Below are positions 44,468 through 53,202 of a stretch of DNA of 64,000 nucleotides, one piece after another (the stretch's first letter is position 1; each line of letters starts with the position of its first letter). Source of the stretch: Bradyrhizobium sp. AZCC 2262 (GTDB lineage Bacteria; Pseudomonadota; Alphaproteobacteria; Rhizobiales; Xanthobacteraceae); contig NZ_JAZHRT010000001.1 in the NCBI RefSeq assembly GCF_036924535.1, positions 6,386,001 to 6,450,000 of the forward strand, in the 5' to 3' direction. The position numbers were made by a program, and so were the translations under genes. The notes beneath the pieces were generated by a model. It made no database searches. It worked only from the letters and a program-made list of their open reading frames with translations, and was not told the origin of the DNA.

Positions 44468-46096
44468 ATGTCGTCGCGCAAGTCAGCCAGAACCGCGAGC
44501 GCCTCGCTCACCGTCAAGGACGCTACCTTCGGCCTGCTGCGCGCGTTCGGCATCAAGCGCGTGTTCGGCAATCCCGGCTCGACCGAATTGCCGTTCCTCA
44601 GCGACTGGCCGGACGACATCGATTATGTGCTCGGCCTGCAGGAAGCCTCCGTCGTCGGCATGGCGGATGGCTATGCGCAGGCGACCCGCAACGCCGGCTT
44701 CGTCAATCTGCATTCCGGCGCCGGCGTCGGCAATGCGCTCGGCAATATCTACACCGCCCACCGCAACCAGACGCCGCTCGTGATCACGGCCGGCCAGCAG
44801 GCGCGCTCGATCCTGCCGCTGCAGGCCTTTCTCTATGCCGAGCGCGCCTCGGAATTTCCGCGGCCTTACGTCAAATACAGCGTCGAGCCGGCGCGCGCCG
44901 AAGACGTGCCGGCGGCGATCGCCCGCGCCTATTACGTCGCAATGCAGCCGCCCTGCGGGCCGACCTTTGTCTCGATCCCGATCGACGACTGGACGCGGCC
45001 GACGCAGCCCGTCGAGGCCCGCCAGGTCAGCCGGGAGATCGGCCCCGATGCGGAGGCGATGAAGACGCTGGTTGCCGCGCTCTCGGCGAGCAAGCGCCCC
45101 GCCCTTGTCGTCGGCCCCGCCATCGACCGCGCCGGGGCTGTCGATCTGATGGTGCGGGTCGCGGAGAAGACGAAGGCGGCCGTCTGGGTCAGCCCGTTCT
45201 CGGCGCGCTGCTCGTTCCCGGAACGGCATCCGCAATTTTCGGGCTTCCTGCACGCCTCGCCGGGACAGCTATCGGAAGCGTTGCGCGATCATGACCTGGT
45301 GGTCGTGATCGGCGCGCCGGTGTTCACCTTCCATGTCGAGGGCCATGCCGCGATCTTCGACGGCGCGACCACGATCTTCCAGATCACCGACGATCCGGAC
45401 GCCGCCGCTGTCACGCCGTCGGGCGCCAGCATCATCGCCACCATGAAGCCGGCGCTGGCGATGCTGCTCGACCTGCTTCCGGAATCAACGCGCGCGATGC
45501 CGACAGGCCGCACACTGCCGCCGGCGCCATCAGCCGCCGATCCGCTTCCCGTCGAATTCCTGCTGCACGCGCTGTCGCAAGCCATGCCCGCCAATGCGGC
45601 GCTGGTGGAGGAAGCGCCCTCGCATCGCCCGGCGATGCAAAAATTCATGCCGATGCGCGGCCAGGACAGTTTTTACACGATGTCGAGCGGTGGCCTCGGC
45701 TACAGCCTGCCCGCCGCCGTCGGCATGGCGCTGGGGCGTCCCGGCGTCCGCACCGTCTGCCTGATCGGCGACGGCTCGGCGATGTATTCGATCCAGGCGT
45801 TGTGGACTGCGGCCCGGCGCAAGCTGCCGCTCACAGTGATCGTCATCAACAACGCCGGCTATGGCGCGATGCGCTCGTTCAGCCAGGTGATGCAGGTGCG
45901 CAATGTGCCGGGCCTCGAACTGCCCGGCATCGATTTCGTAAAACTCGCCGAAGGCATGGGCTGCCATGCCGTGCGCGTGACGAAATCATCCGAACTCGCA
46001 GGCGCGCTCAAGGACGGGCTATCGCATGACGGCACCAGCCTGATCGAGGTGATGGTGGATTCCGCCGTGCCACTGCTTTACGCGCAGAAGGGGTGA
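44468..46096 (+). CDS. mdlC: Benzoylformate decarboxylase-like TPP enzyme
   Basis: The 542-residue protein resembles Pseudomonas benzoylformate decarboxylase: VFGNPGSTELPFLSDWP with the Ser of the active site, LQEASVVGMADGYAQATRN with the catalytic Glu, the His in NLHSGAGVGNALG, and the C-terminal TPP motif IGDGSAMYSIQALW with the downstream Asn. The third His (in the middle domain) is expected near FTFHVEGHAAIFDG but I cannot prove its alignment. I start at MSSRKSARTA (a second ATG 36 bp upstream is possible); GGGAG is seven bases before. It may act on arylglyoxylates; the name is an analogy. Confidence 0.75.
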   Translation: MSSRKSARTASASLTVKDATFGLLRAFGIKRVFGNPGSTELPFLSDWPDDIDYVLGLQEASVVGMADGYAQATRNAGFVNLHSGAGVGNALGNIYTAHRNQTPLVITAGQQARSILPLQAFLYAERASEFPRPYVKYSVEPARAEDVPAAIARAYYVAMQPPCGPTFVSIPIDDWTRPTQPVEARQVSREIGPDAEAMKTLVAALSASKRPALVVGPAIDRAGAVDLMVRVAEKTKAAVWVSPFSARCSFPERHPQFSGFLHASPGQLSEALRDHDLVVVIGAPVFTFHVEGHAAIFDGATTIFQITDDPDAAAVTPSGASIIATMKPALAMLLDLLPESTRAMPTGRTLPPAPSAADPLPVEFLLHALSQAMPANAALVEEAPSHRPAMQKFMPMRGQDSFYTMSSGGLGYSLPAAVGMALGRPGVRTVCLIGDGSAMYSIQALWTAARRKLPLTVIVINNAGYGAMRSFSQVMQVRNVPGLELPGIDFVKLAEGMGCHAVRVTKSSELAGALKDGLSHDGTSLIEVMVDSAVPLLYAQKG

Positions 46097-46135
46097 AGGC
46101 GAGACTCTATCCCTCATTCTGAGGGCGAGCAACTT

Positions 46136-46214
46136 CGTAGCCCGGATGAGCGCAGCGATATCCGGGAACTCACGCGCACCGGTCCCGGATATCGCTGCGC
46201 TCATCCGGGCTACG
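46136..46214. repeat. Perfect 32-bp inverted repeat (CGTAGCCCGGATGAGCGCAG type)
   Basis: Two exact 32-base complementary arms surround a 15-base loop, between the mdlC stop and the convergent hypothetical gene. The right arm contains the stop codon of that gene (CTA on plus, at 46210-46212). It can form a very strong hairpin and may act as a bidirectional terminator. The motif is a dispersed type I recall from Bradyrhizobium. Confidence 0.8.
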
Positions 46215-46824
46215 GTGTTCTACGCGCCGCGGCGATTTCGTTCGCAAGCCGGCCATAATCCGCCCAGACCAGATTAAGGAACAGCGGCGGCTCCTGCTGC
46301 GCCTGCAGCAGTTGCGCGTAGCGCTCGCTGGCGCCCTTCATCTCCCACCATTTCTGCGCCGACATCGCCACTCTTCGGAAGTGGTTGAGCGTCCCCGAAA
46401 ATGTCCTGCGGTCGGCCCCGGCAAGGCCGGCGCAGTGATTGAGCCAGTTGAATCCGGCAATGACTGATATCGCCAGGTCGCTCATCGTGTTGCCGGTGAA
46501 TTCGATCACCGTTTCATCGTGCGGCAACTGGCGAAGATAGCCGTCCAGTATCGCCGCTTGCGAGCAGGGCTCGGCGAGCAGCCTGAATTCGCCGCGCGGC
46601 ACCGTCAGCAGATAGCGCACGGCTTCCAGCCGCGTGTGGTTGCAGACCTGGTCCTTGTCGGCGCCGGCATCCGACGCGGTCCGCTTGCAGGCCGGATAGA
46701 CCCATTTCCCGTTGTCGACCTCGTCGAGATATTGCTTGCCCCGCTTCTCGATGTCGGCCAGCAGCGCATGCGGAGCATCCGGCGCCGGTGGCGCTTTTCC
46801 GAATGACCAGGAACGCCAGCTCAT
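46210..46824 (-). CDS. Hypothetical protein (Trp/Cys-containing, alpha-helical)
   Basis: The 204-residue product begins MSWRSWSFGKAPPAPDAPHA and continues with an amphipathic helical body including VYPACKRTASDAGADKDQVC, PRGEFRLLAEPCSQAA and SVIAGFNWLNHCAGLA. Four Cys are present. No signal peptide and no recognised domain. AAAGAGG lies upstream of the ATG. Its last codons and stop lie in the right arm of the inverted repeat, suggesting repeat-mediated change of its 3' end. It is divergent from the following Gly/Tyr-rich exported protein. Confidence 0.6.
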   Translation of the reverse strand: MSWRSWSFGKAPPAPDAPHALLADIEKRGKQYLDEVDNGKWVYPACKRTASDAGADKDQVCNHTRLEAVRYLLTVPRGEFRLLAEPCSQAAILDGYLRQLPHDETVIEFTGNTMSDLAISVIAGFNWLNHCAGLAGADRRTFSGTLNHFRRVAMSAQKWWEMKGASERYAQLLQAQQEPPLFLNLVWADYGRLANEIAAARRTP

Positions 46825-46942
46825 GGAACCTCTTTGATTTAAAGGCTCGACAATTCCAACGCGAGTTCCGCCCGCAGCACCACTTGACGGCCCTCTACGC
46901 TCGCACGAGAATTCAGCACGGGGCAACTCTGGAGTGAGTATC

Positions 46943-47350
46943 ATGAAACAACCAGGTTTCGGAAAAGCTGCCCTCGCCGTCTCCGTCTTCGCATGTGCGA
47001 GCCTGCTCTCGTTTGATTGGAGCGAACCAAAGGGGGTTTCGCTGTCGATCGAGCGCGCACAGGCACAGGTGGTTGACCCGTTGGCCGATCCATCGACCCC
47101 GCGCGCTACCCGGCGGCAGGCGCGTCGGGCCGCGGCCGCCGGCGCAGCGGTTGGCGCCGGTGCTGTCGCAGCCGGAGCCACGGCCGCTGCCTACTACGGA
47201 GGCGGCGGCCCCTATGCCGCTTACGGCGGCCCCGGCTATTACGGCGGTCCCGGTGCGTGGAGCCAGGACTACGCGTCGCGCAACGGCATTATCTGTCAGC
47301 CCGGCACAATGGTCCGCCTGGATGACGGCCTGATGCACAGGTGCCAGTAA
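46943..47350 (+). CDS. Small exported Gly/Tyr-rich protein
   Basis: The 135-residue product has a signal-like N-terminus (about residues 8-26, KAALAVSVFACASLLSFDW) with likely cleavage after ERAQAQ, an Arg-rich TRRQARRAAAAG segment, an alanine/glycine transmembrane-like stretch (AAGAAVGAGAVAAGATAAAY) and a Gly/Tyr-rich GGGGPYAAYGGPGYYGGPGA tail. The closing segment NGIICQPGTMVRLDDGLMHRCQ has two Cys that may form a disulfide. Similar proteins are common in rhizobial envelopes; function unknown. GGAGTGAG precedes the ATG. Confidence 0.7.
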   Translation: MKQPGFGKAALAVSVFACASLLSFDWSEPKGVSLSIERAQAQVVDPLADPSTPRATRRQARRAAAAGAAVGAGAVAAGATAAAYYGGGGPYAAYGGPGYYGGPGAWSQDYASRNGIICQPGTMVRLDDGLMHRCQ

Positions 47351-47365
47351 GATAGGTGATCGGGG

Positions 47366-47389
47366 AAAGGCGGCCGAAAGGCCGCCCTT
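47366..47389. terminator. Bidirectional intrinsic terminator with GNRA loop
   Basis: A GGCGGCC/GGCCGCC stem closed by a GAAA tetraloop and extended by weaker pairs lies between the convergent Gly/Tyr-rich gene and the SDR gene. It is flanked by AAAGG on one side and CCTTCT on the other, giving short U-rich tracts in both directions. Confidence 0.6.
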
Positions 47390-47398
47390 CTCGCCAGG

Positions 47399-48193
47399 CT
47401 ACTTGGCGTATGTTTCCCGCATCTTCGCCTGGATCTTCGCCATGCCCGATATCCAGCGGTCGTAATTCTCGGTCTTCTTGCGCATGTAGCTGAGCACCTG
47501 CGGGTGCGGCAGGATCGCAAAAGTTTCCTCTTCCAGGCCCTTCAGCACATCCTGCGCCACCTGCTCCGGCGAGAGGTCACCGTCGCCGGATTGCGGGCCC
47601 TTCGGGATCGAGCGCAGCATGGCGGTATCGACACCCTGCGGGCACAGGATTGAAACCTTGATGCCGTCTGCCTTGTGCGAAATCGCGAGGTTTTCGGCAA
47701 ACCCCACCGCGGCATGTTTGGTGGTCGAATAGGCCGGGCTGCCGACCTGTGAGAGAAGTCCGGCCGCGGAAATCGTGTTGAGGAAATAACCGCCGCCGCG
47801 CGCCTTCATGCGCGGGATCAGGTGCCGCGCCGCATAGACATGCGCCATGACGTGAACGGCCCAGCTTCGCGACCAGGGTTCGTCAGAGGTTCCGCCCGCG
47901 TTGGCGGACAGCGGGTCGAAGCCGCCGCCGATGCCGGCATTGGAGCAAAACAATGCGATCGGGCCGAATTGACGTTCGGTCTCCTCGACGACGTGAAGGA
48001 TGTCTTTCTCCTTTCCGACATCGCATTTGAAGGCCGCCCCGCCGATCGGCGTGGAGACGGCGCGCGCGCCACCGGGATCGATATCGGCGACCACCACCTT
48101 GGCGGCGCCGGCGCGATGAAAGGCCTCGCACATCGCCTTCCCGATGCCGTTGGCGCCACCGGTGACAACCACGACTTTGCCGGTCACCTGCAT
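47399..48193 (-). CDS. Short-chain dehydrogenase/reductase
   Basis: The 264-residue NAD(P)-dependent oxidoreductase has the SDR cofactor motif VVVTGGANGIGKAM, the Asp after beta-2 in VVADID (pointing to NAD+ preference), NAGIGGGFD, the catalytic Ser in NTISAAGLL and the YSTTK active-site Tyr-Lys. It starts behind GGGAGG. The substrate is unknown; the extended C-terminus with a Lys/Glu-rich helix is typical of fatty-acid or steroid-type SDRs. It converges on the Gly/Tyr-rich gene. Confidence 0.85.
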   Translation of the reverse strand: MQVTGKVVVVTGGANGIGKAMCEAFHRAGAAKVVVADIDPGGARAVSTPIGGAAFKCDVGKEKDILHVVEETERQFGPIALFCSNAGIGGGFDPLSANAGGTSDEPWSRSWAVHVMAHVYAARHLIPRMKARGGGYFLNTISAAGLLSQVGSPAYSTTKHAAVGFAENLAISHKADGIKVSILCPQGVDTAMLRSIPKGPQSGDGDLSPEQVAQDVLKGLEEETFAILPHPQVLSYMRKKTENYDRWISGMAKIQAKMRETYAK

Positions 48194-48219
48194 GGCCGCT
48201 CCTCCCGTTTTTTATGATG

Positions 48220-48918
48220 TTACGTCAAGATTATCATATCGAGAATAGCCGTATAATGGCACGCCGCGCCGAGCAAGACGAAGCCGTGCCAGATCGCATT
48301 CTGAAATCGCAGTCGCTGCCAGGCATGGAAGATCACGCCGAGGCTATAGAGCACGCCGCCCGCCACCACCAAGCCCAGCGCCAGCGGCGGCACCGCCTTG
48401 ACCACGGCATCGCCGAGCATCACGCCGCTCCAGCCCAACGCGAGATAGAGTCCCACGGCCAAACGATCGTATCGTCCCGGGCGCACAAGCTTCAACGCCA
48501 CGCCGGCGATCGCGACGCACCACACCCCGGCGAGCAGCGCGATGGCGAGATAGCTCTCCCTCAGCGCCATGATGAACGGGGTGTAGGTGGCGGCGATCAG
48601 CAGATAGATCGCGGAATGATCGAAGCGCCGCAACACCCATTTGGCGCGCGACACCGGCCAGAGATTATAGATCGCCGAAAATGTCAGCATCGCGAGCAGG
48701 CCCGCGACGTAAACCGATACCACGGCAATTTCGAACGCGCTGGCATAGACCGCGGTCAACACGATCAGAACGGTAGCGGCGACAAGCCCCAGACAGATCC
48801 CGACGACATGCACGACGCCATCGGCAATCAGCTCGGCGCGGTCGTAGTTCCACTGCATGGCGTCAGCCGCCGCATGGAAGGATGTCGAGGCGAGTTGTTT
48901 CAGTCTGAAGATGGTCAT
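48220..48918 (-). CDS. Hemolysin III / PAQR family membrane protein
   Basis: The 232-residue protein has seven predicted transmembrane helices and PAQR/HlyIII metal-site residues: Glu in YDRAELIADGVVHVVG, RRFDHSAIYLLIAATYTPF, and the distal His pair in HAWQRLRFQNAIWHGFVLLGAACHY (shown in two parts), a likely zinc site. The homologous E. coli protein (TrhA/YqfA) affects membrane energetics and lipid homeostasis. Despite the name, a haemolytic role is not implied. It ends about 25 bp upstream of the SDR start on the same strand, so the two may be cotranscribed. Confidence 0.85.
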   Translation of the reverse strand: MTIFRLKQLASTSFHAAADAMQWNYDRAELIADGVVHVVGICLGLVAATVLIVLTAVYASAFEIAVVSVYVAGLLAMLTFSAIYNLWPVSRAKWVLRRFDHSAIYLLIAATYTPFIMALRESYLAIALLAGVWCVAIAGVALKLVRPGRYDRLAVGLYLALGWSGVMLGDAVVKAVPPLALGLVVAGGVLYSLGVIFHAWQRLRFQNAIWHGFVLLGAACHYTAILDMIILT

Positions 48919-49138
48919 GCAGGCCTGCAGAATCTGATGAGGGAGCGATTAAGACGTGGGTCTTCCGAGGCAACGAACCCGTTCAACGCCACCGCCGTGG
49001 CATTTTCGTGCTGCCGGAGACCGTATATCCCCGGGGAAGCCCGTCGTCAGCCCTATCACGGATGCTTGATTTTGGCCCGCCGATCGCCACTTTCCTGACA
49101 TCGCCCACCAACGCTTGTTTCGAGCCTTCCGCGCCCGC

Positions 49139-50602
49139 ATGGCCCCCAGTTTTTCAGACATCGTCGAGGAAGCGCGCCTGTCGGCGCGGGCACTTTTCGA
49201 CTACGGCGACAGCTTCTTCAATCCGACGGTGCGGCTCGGCGTCACAGGCCTGTCGCGCGCCGGCAAGACCGTGTTCATCACGGCGCTGATCCACGGCCTG
49301 ACCCGCGGCGGCAGGTTTCCGGTCTTCGAGCCCTATGCCACGGGCCGGATCGCCCGCGCCCGGCTGGAGCCGCAGCCGGACGATGCGGTGCCGCGCTTCG
49401 ATTATGAGAACCATGTCCGCACCCTGATCGAGGAGCGACGCTGGCCGAGCTCGACGGTGGACATCAGCGAACTGCGCCTCGTCATCGACTACCAGCGGCA
49501 GAATGGCGCCGACCGCACGCTCACCATCGACATCGTCGACTATCCCGGCGAATGGCTGCTCGATCTCCCGCTGCTCAACAAGAGTTTTGAGCAATGGTCG
49601 GCGGAAAGTCTCGCATTGTCCCGCGAGGGCCCGCGCGCAAAACTTGCCGCGCCGTGGCACGAGCAGCTGAAGACGCTTGAGCCCGATGGCCGCGAGAACG
49701 AACAGGCGACGCTCGCCGCGGCGAAATTGTTCACGGATTATCTGCGCGCCTGCCGCGACGAACGCTTTGCGATGAGCCTGCTGCCGCCCGGCCGTTTCCT
49801 GATGCCGGGCAATCTCGCCGGCTCGCCGGCGCTGACCTTTGCGCCGCTCGATGTCGCACCCGAGGCCAGCGCGCCCGACGGTTCGCTGTGGGCGATGATG
49901 CGGCGACGCTACGAAGCCTACAAGGACGTCGTGGTGCGTCCGTTCTTCCGCGATCATTTTGCGCGGCTCGACCGGCAGATCGTCCTGGTCGATGCACTCG
50001 CAGCCTTCAATGCCGGGCCGGAAGCGCTGCATGATCTCGAAGCGGCGCTGTCGGGCATTCTCGACTGCTTCCGCATCGGCCGCGGCACGATCCTGAGCAG
50101 CCTTTTTCGTCCCCGGATCGATCGCATTCTGTTTGCCGCCACCAAGGCCGATCATCTGCACCATCAGAGCCATGACCGGCTCGAAGCCGTGCTGCGGCGG
50201 GCGGTCGCCAAGGCGGCCGGCCGCGCCGAATATGCCGGTGCTGCCATCGACGTGGTCGCGCTTTCAGCGGTGCGCGCCACGCGCGAGGCGCAGGTCGCGC
50301 GCGGCCGCGAGAAGCTGCCGTCGATCATCGGCACGCCCGCGCCCGGCGAGACCGCCAATGGCGAAGCCTTCGATGGCGAGACCGAGGTGGCGACGTTTCC
50401 GGGCGACCTGCCCGCGGACCCTGAGGAACTGTTCAATGGCGGCTTTCGCGGCCTCTCCAGTACCGCTTCCGAACAGGCCGATTTCCGCTTCCTGCGCTTC
50501 CGGCCGCCGCTGCTGGAGCGCACGGTCAACGATGAGCCCGCGCTGCCTCACATCCGCCTTGACCGCGCCCTCCAGTTCCTGATCGGAGACCGACTGCAAT
50601 GA
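49139..50602 (+). CDS. ycjX: YcjX-like P-loop NTPase
   Basis: The 487-residue YcjX-family protein has a P-loop VRLGVTGLSRAGKTVFITAL (G-L-S-R-A-G-K-T), a DYPGEWLLDLPLLNKSF switch segment like dynamin-type or Ras-like GTPases, and AATKADHLHHQSHDRLEAVL as the base-recognition region. YcjX is a stress-induced protein linked to the phage-shock cluster in gammaproteobacteria; here no psp genes are adjacent. I use the ATG eight codons after a possible TTG. It overlaps ycjF. Confidence 0.86.
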   Translation: MAPSFSDIVEEARLSARALFDYGDSFFNPTVRLGVTGLSRAGKTVFITALIHGLTRGGRFPVFEPYATGRIARARLEPQPDDAVPRFDYENHVRTLIEERRWPSSTVDISELRLVIDYQRQNGADRTLTIDIVDYPGEWLLDLPLLNKSFEQWSAESLALSREGPRAKLAAPWHEQLKTLEPDGRENEQATLAAAKLFTDYLRACRDERFAMSLLPPGRFLMPGNLAGSPALTFAPLDVAPEASAPDGSLWAMMRRRYEAYKDVVVRPFFRDHFARLDRQIVLVDALAAFNAGPEALHDLEAALSGILDCFRIGRGTILSSLFRPRIDRILFAATKADHLHHQSHDRLEAVLRRAVAKAAGRAEYAGAAIDVVALSAVRATREAQVARGREKLPSIIGTPAPGETANGEAFDGETEVATFPGDLPADPEELFNGGFRGLSSTASEQADFRFLRFRPPLLERTVNDEPALPHIRLDRALQFLIGDRLQ

Positions 50603-51630
50603 GCGAGAAAACGCCGCATCGGCGGCCGGCGACGTTCAAGCTCGGCGATCCCGGCGTGGTCGTGATGGGTCCGGATGAAACCGGCCGCCCCGCCCGCGGC
50701 ACCGTGCACATCACGCCCGAAGCCGATCCGGTGTTGTTGCCGGTGCCGATCGATACACCGCGTGTCCCGGCACGCCGCGGTTTTCGCTGGGGCACGCTGT
50801 TCTGGTCCGCCGTCGGCGGACTGGTGCTGCTGGCCTCAGGCCTCGGCGTCGTCAATCTGATCGAAGACCTGTTCGCGCGCAGCGAAACCCTGGGCTACGT
50901 CGCGCTGGCATTCGCGGCCGCCGCAGCGCTCGCGCTGGCGGTCGTCATCGGGCGCGAAGCCTTCGGGCTGGCGCGGCTGGCGGCGATCGAAAAGCTGCAT
51001 CAGCGCGCGATCGAAGTGCTGCGCAGCGACGACCGCGCCGAGAGCCGCGCCGTCGTCAACGATTTGCTCAAGCTCGCGCATCAGAACCCGCAACTGGCGC
51101 GCGCCCGCGCCACGCTGGTGGGCCATGCCGACGACATCATCGACGGCGCCGACATGATCAAGCTGGCCGAGCGCGAATTGCTGGCGCCGCTCGACGAGGA
51201 AGCGCGCAGGCTGGTTTCCACAGCCGCGCAGCGCGTCTCGGTGGTGACAGCCGTCAGCCCCCGCGCCCTGATCGACGTGCTGTTCGTGTTCGTCGCCGCG
51301 ATGCGGCTGATCCGCCAATTGGCGCGGCTCTATGGCGGCCGGCCGGGCACGCTCGGCATGATCAGCCTGCTGCGGCATGTCATCGGCCATCTCGCCATCA
51401 CCGGCGGCATGGCGGTCGGCGATAGCCTGGTGCAGCAGATGCTCGGCCACGGCATCGCAGCAAAGCTCTCGCAGCGGCTCGGCGAAGGCGTGCTCAACGG
51501 CCTGCTCACCGCACGGCTCGGGTTGGCCGCGATCGACGTCACCCGCCCGCTGCCGTTCACCGCACTGCCGCGACCTGCGCTAGGCGATCTCGCCAAGGAT
51601 TTGGTGCGCAAGCGCGATGGTGAAGAGTGA
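50599..51630 (+). CDS. ycjF: YcjF / TIGR01620 family membrane protein
   Basis: The 343-residue partner of YcjX has a disordered N-terminus (about 1-75), two hydrophobic helices (GTLFWSAVGGLVLLASGLGV and LGYVALAFAAAAALALAVVI), a large cytoplasmic domain (LLKLAHQNPQLARARATLVG) and a hydrophobic C-terminal part with RPGTLGMISLLRHVIGHLAI. It is translationally coupled by ATGA. A decayed copy of its 3' end lies about 1.1 kb downstream. Confidence 0.86.
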   Translation: MSEKTPHRRPATFKLGDPGVVVMGPDETGRPARGTVHITPEADPVLLPVPIDTPRVPARRGFRWGTLFWSAVGGLVLLASGLGVVNLIEDLFARSETLGYVALAFAAAAALALAVVIGREAFGLARLAAIEKLHQRAIEVLRSDDRAESRAVVNDLLKLAHQNPQLARARATLVGHADDIIDGADMIKLAERELLAPLDEEARRLVSTAAQRVSVVTAVSPRALIDVLFVFVAAMRLIRQLARLYGGRPGTLGMISLLRHVIGHLAITGGMAVGDSLVQQMLGHGIAAKLSQRLGEGVLNGLLTARLGLAAIDVTRPLPFTALPRPALGDLAKDLVRKRDGEE

Positions 51631-51697
51631 AAACGGGAACTCAAGCGCGCCCGGCGCTATCGTTCCCCTCCTGGTAGCTGATAGAGCAATTCGGGAA

Positions 51698-52006
51698 TCA
51701 AAAAAGCGTCGCGATTGCTTTCTCGATCGATTCTTCTGAACAGTCCCGGATCAGCAAAAGCTCACCGCGCGCAAATGTTGCCGCGCTGGCGGTAACGACG
51801 GCATCCTTGGGGCAGATCCCGAAGCAATTCGTAAATACAAGTCGCGCGCGCCCCTTTTTCTGGCCTGCGCTACGCTGTTTCAGGCTGGCCTTCAGACGTC
51901 GTCTTAGCTTGCCGCCATTGGCCATTCGCTTCAGACATTTCCGGCACACCAGGACGGGGCCGGGCCGCCGCAGCTCCAGCGCGCGAAGCAAGGGTTTTTT
52001 CGACAT
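51698..52006 (-). CDS. Thioredoxin-like [2Fe-2S] ferredoxin family protein
   Basis: The 102-residue protein keeps two Cys pairs in the right places for a thioredoxin-like [2Fe-2S] protein: VLVCRKCLKRM and FTNCFGICPKDA. The intervening stretch is very basic (KLRRRLKASLKQRSAGQKKG). The start is MSKKPLLRALE; an AGAGG sits only two bases upstream, so it is unusually close. It is followed on the same strand by, and overlaps upstream regions of, the DUF3606-like gene. Confidence 0.65.
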   Translation of the reverse strand: MSKKPLLRALELRRPGPVLVCRKCLKRMANGGKLRRRLKASLKQRSAGQKKGRARLVFTNCFGICPKDAVVTASAATFARGELLLIRDCSEESIEKAIATLF

Positions 52007-52040
52007 GACCTCTACATGCGCATATCGCGACGTGGTCCGA

Positions 52041-52310
52041 TCAAACCGCTTCGGCTTGCATCGACAGCGCGGCATCCGGTTCGGCCGCCTCGATCACCGC
52101 GGCCGGCGGCGTTTCGATCCGCTTCGGCAACGAGAGGCACTGCCTGGCGCCGGCCTCCTTGCTGATGGCCGAGATCGAATTGCCGGTCTTGCGAATGATA
52201 TCGGCGAGTTGCGCATCCGTGAGCTTCAAACGCTTTCTCACGACCTTGACCTGCACACGGTCACGCACGTCAAGACAGTTTCGCGAGAGGGTTCTCCGGC
52301 GCATCATCAT
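52041..52310 (-). CDS. DUF3606-like small protein
   Basis: The 89-residue product has the short helical pattern LDVRDRVQVKVVRKRLKLTD followed by AQLADIIRKTGNSISAISKEAG, which resembles DUF3606 (helix, acidic turn, a GNS-x-x-A motif). A basic N-terminus and an Ala/Pro-rich tail flank it. I start at the first of three adjacent ATGs, behind an AGGTAG. Function unknown; DUF3606 proteins are common small rhizobial proteins. Confidence 0.6.
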   Translation of the reverse strand: MMMRRRTLSRNCLDVRDRVQVKVVRKRLKLTDAQLADIIRKTGNSISAISKEAGARQCLSLPKRIETPPAAVIEAAEPDAALSMQAEAV

Positions 52311-52466
52311 CTGGCTACCTGTTCTGTGGGAGAGGGCCACGGCAAGCGGGCGTTACGCCGCCTGACCGTGACCGGTGACTGTCCCGCTCCTCGCGAAATT
52401 CCATCTCCATGGATAGAACATCAAGGTTCACGCAGCGTTCCATTTCGGAAAAAATAATGCCCGCGC

Positions 52467-52602
52467 CTAAAGGTGGCCGAGCCGACACGCTCGGCATGAT
52501 CAGCCTGCCCCCACGTCATTGGTCATCTCGCCATCACCGGCGGCATGGCGGTCGGCGACGGCCCAGTGCAGCAAGTGCTCGGCCACGGCGTCGCGGCGCG
52601 AT
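52467..52602 (+). pseudogene. Relic fragment of ycjF 3' end
   Basis: The segment matches ycjF sequence about 1.1 kb upstream (51329-51462): ACGCTCGGCATGATCAGCCTG is exact (20 of its bases shown), a two-base deletion follows, then CTCGCCATCACCGGCGGCAT and the neighbouring GGCGGTCGGCGA are exact, followed by a run with scattered changes. The frame is broken by the deletion and the flanks do not continue ycjF. It is therefore a decayed duplicate or the residue of a lost second copy. Confidence 0.75.
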
Positions 52603-52674
52603 ACCTTGCGGCTATCGACGCTGGACGACATAACCGCCGTTATGTTTGGCATCCAGCGTAAGAAGGAACCGCAG

Positions 52675-53202
52675 TCAGTCGCCAACTCCGTTCCAATTGA
52701 CGGTCAATCCGACCGCTGCATTCTCTTCCGAACTAGCGAGCCAATACCCATTTGCCTGGACAAGCTTGAGGAAGCGTTGAGTTTGCTCTTCGGGCAACGA
52801 GCCGGCGGCTGAACTCGATATCTCTTGTAGAAACCGGGCCATCTTTGTTGTTGTCACGCATATGATCGAAGCGGCCAGTTGCGACGAGTTTCTCCAAGCG
52901 TGCTTGGCGCCGTCCCGCACATCGAAGACGTCGCCTGGTCCAAGCTCCTCCCAGCGATCTTCGTTCAGAGCATTTATGTTCCCGGACACCACATAAAACG
53001 TCTCTCGATCGGCGTGACTATGCATCGGCACCACCGCGCCCGCGGGCAAGGTACATCGGATGAGACAGTAATCTCCTGCATTATCGGAAACGTCCGTGAG
53101 ATACTCGTTCATCGGACGCAAGTGTTTCTGCGGGGAAAATACTTCCTGGGCATTGGCTGCGCTCGTCGAGCGACGATTATTCAGATTGAGATTGTCAGAC
53201 AT
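52675..53202 (-). CDS. Cupin-domain protein
   Basis: The 175-residue protein has a cupin barrel with both conserved motifs: HSHADRETFYVVSG (two His and a Glu as metal ligands) and PGDVFDVRDGAKHAWRN (third His). The first and second motifs are spaced as in small-molecule dioxygenases or sugar-binding cupins. The start is MSDNLNLNN; a longer frame upstream is not supported. It is divergent from an AraC-type regulator, which likely controls it. Confidence 0.78.
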   Translation of the reverse strand: MSDNLNLNNRRSTSAANAQEVFSPQKHLRPMNEYLTDVSDNAGDYCLIRCTLPAGAVVPMHSHADRETFYVVSGNINALNEDRWEELGPGDVFDVRDGAKHAWRNSSQLAASIICVTTTKMARFLQEISSSAAGSLPEEQTQRFLKLVQANGYWLASSEENAAVGLTVNWNGVGD

